Source: Cladosporium sp. IMV 00045 (Eukaryota > Ascomycota > Dothideomycetes > Cladosporiales > Cladosporiaceae). Taken from it: 20,160 nucleotides of DNA. Position 1 is the first letter of the stretch. Each line of letters starts with the position of its first letter. The notes beneath the pieces are model-generated. The model was not told where the DNA came from. It ran no database searches and saw only the letters and a program-made list of their open reading frames with translations. The DNA lies in NCBI GenBank assembly GCA_001931905.2, contig MSJI02000141.1:2909-23068 (forward strand), written 5' to 3'. The translations under genes and the position numbers were made by a program. Shown here piece by piece: positions 19,231 through 20,160 of the stretch.

Positions 19231-20121
19231 ATGTCAATTCTAGCAGTACTCAAGCGCTCCCTCGCACCCCTTGAGACACCCAAAATCCTCAGACCCAGCA
19301 AAGCCCAATACCCAAAAGCCAACCTAACTCAACTCCCCGACGAACTCCTCGAAATGATAACAACTTTACTAAACCGCAGAAGCCTTTGAAACCTCCGACT
19401 GGCCAACAAACGCCTCGCCCTCAAGACTACGCACCTCATAGCTGCCCGCTGCCACTCCAACCGTGCCTGCGTCGACGCAACACACAGCTTCGATATCCTC
19501 ATCGAAGGGAGCCGACTACCACTTCTGAGCGGAACTATCACCAGTCTAACACTCTCTGCGCCTTCTTGGAAAAGCCCTCTCGCTCTTTACGGTGCCGGTC
19601 TGCGCGAGATCCATCTCCCTCGGTTGAGGTCTCTGACGCTGTACCAGACCAGCATCCTCAAAGTCAAGGATCTGCTTCACTTTCTCGCCGCGCACGCCTC
19701 GACTCTCTAAAATCTCCACTTAATAAGCGTCCACCTCCCCAACCTACAGTCCTGGAAAACCATCTTCACCCACCTCGCAAAGTTGACAACCTATCACGTA
19801 CACACCCTAGAACTGGTAATCCTCTACTACACCGTCACAAACCCACAAGCTCAACCAAGAATCTTCATCCTCCCACGCTCAAGCTACCAACCCTCCATAT
19901 CGTCAACAGCAGACGTCCTCGACGACCCACCTAGACCCGGCGCCACAGCTCACACGGGGCGCGAAATCAGCCTTTTGCTGGGTGATTTCTTCACCGTTGA
20001 CGGGGAGTTGAAGAAAGATTTCGGACACGAAGAAATGCTTCTTCTCCAAGAGAAGGACAAGGGAACAAATGAAGCCTCGTCACAATCCCTACTCAAGAAG
20101 TTGGCACGGCTGTGTAAATGA
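19231..20121 (+). pseudogene. F-box protein pseudogene with two in-frame stops
   Basis: One continuous frame of 296 codons runs from an ATG with A at -3 (MSILAVLKRS) to a TAG/TAA-type end at 20121, interrupted by TGA at 19387-19389 (codon 53) and TAA at 19708-19710 (codon 160). Residues 32-50 form an F-box start (LTQLPDELLEMITTLLNRR). After the first stop the frame continues as expected for such proteins (NLRLANKRLAL), then enters a leucine-rich region with LREIHLPRLRSLTLY, and after the second stop NLHLISVHLPNLQSW. No GT donor lies close before the first stop, so an intron does not easily remove it. F-box proteins recruit substrates to SCF ubiquitin ligases; fungi carry large, fast-evolving families. 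Both stops fit single C-to-T changes (CGA and CAA). A truncated 52-residue product or sequencing errors are the alternatives. Confidence 0.7.
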
Positions 20122-20160
20122 ACAGACCTAAAAGCCCAGTGGAAAATAACCACAAAAAAA

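Noticed and set aside
1..20160. tRNA, rRNA, CRISPR, transposon ends or a clustered biosynthetic system
   Set aside because: No cloverleaf with a GGTTCGA-type arm, no regularly spaced repeats, no transposase or long terminal repeats, and no pathway linkage among the genes were found by eye. tRNAscan-SE, Infernal and RepeatMasker would settle it.

Overview
The window looks like part of a filamentous ascomycete (Pezizomycotina) chromosome, and the style fits Dothideomycetes, although the exact taxon cannot be fixed from the sequence. The evidence is short GT-AG introns (52 to 107 bases), widely spaced monocistronic genes on both strands, pyrimidine-rich leaders, many microsatellites and gene families typical of fungi. 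I see no bacterial-type operon, CRISPR array, transposase, tRNA or rRNA.

Layout, left to right. Positions 1-3311 contain no convincing gene. The + strand is strongly purine-rich to about 2.5 kb and becomes pyrimidine-rich after about 2.75 kb, as expected for divergent transcription: one gene leaving the window on the left (- strand) and PNG1 on the right. PNG1 (3312-4770, +, two exons) is a peptide:N-glycanase-like protein whose catalytic cysteine is replaced by valine. Positions 4771-7869 are a gene-poor 3.1 kb stretch. A SUR7/PalI-type four-pass membrane protein follows (7870-9050, +, two exons). It is convergent with a three-exon kinase-like phosphotransferase (9505-10532, -) that I reconstructed from splice sites. 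Next is a 694-residue membrane protein with a C-terminal DUF3431 domain (10848-12932, -). After a 1.4 kb gene-free stretch comes a zinc-free MDR/quinone-oxidoreductase-like enzyme (14320-15369, +). It converges on UTP4, a WD40 component of the ribosome-assembly U3 processome (15665-18367, -). The window ends with an F-box gene (19231-20121, +) interrupted by two in-frame stops, so it is called a pseudogene.

The genes do not form one pathway. Ribosome biogenesis (UTP4), a degenerate glycoprotein-quality-control homologue (PNG1), cortical membrane organisation (SUR7-like), an oxidoreductase and two poorly characterised proteins sit side by side, as in ordinary fungal chromosomes. I found no strong evidence for a new multi-gene system. 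The points most worth a second look are the acatalytic PNG1, the membrane-DUF3431 architecture, the atypical kinase-like gene, and the F-box pseudogene whose two stops both fit C-to-T changes.
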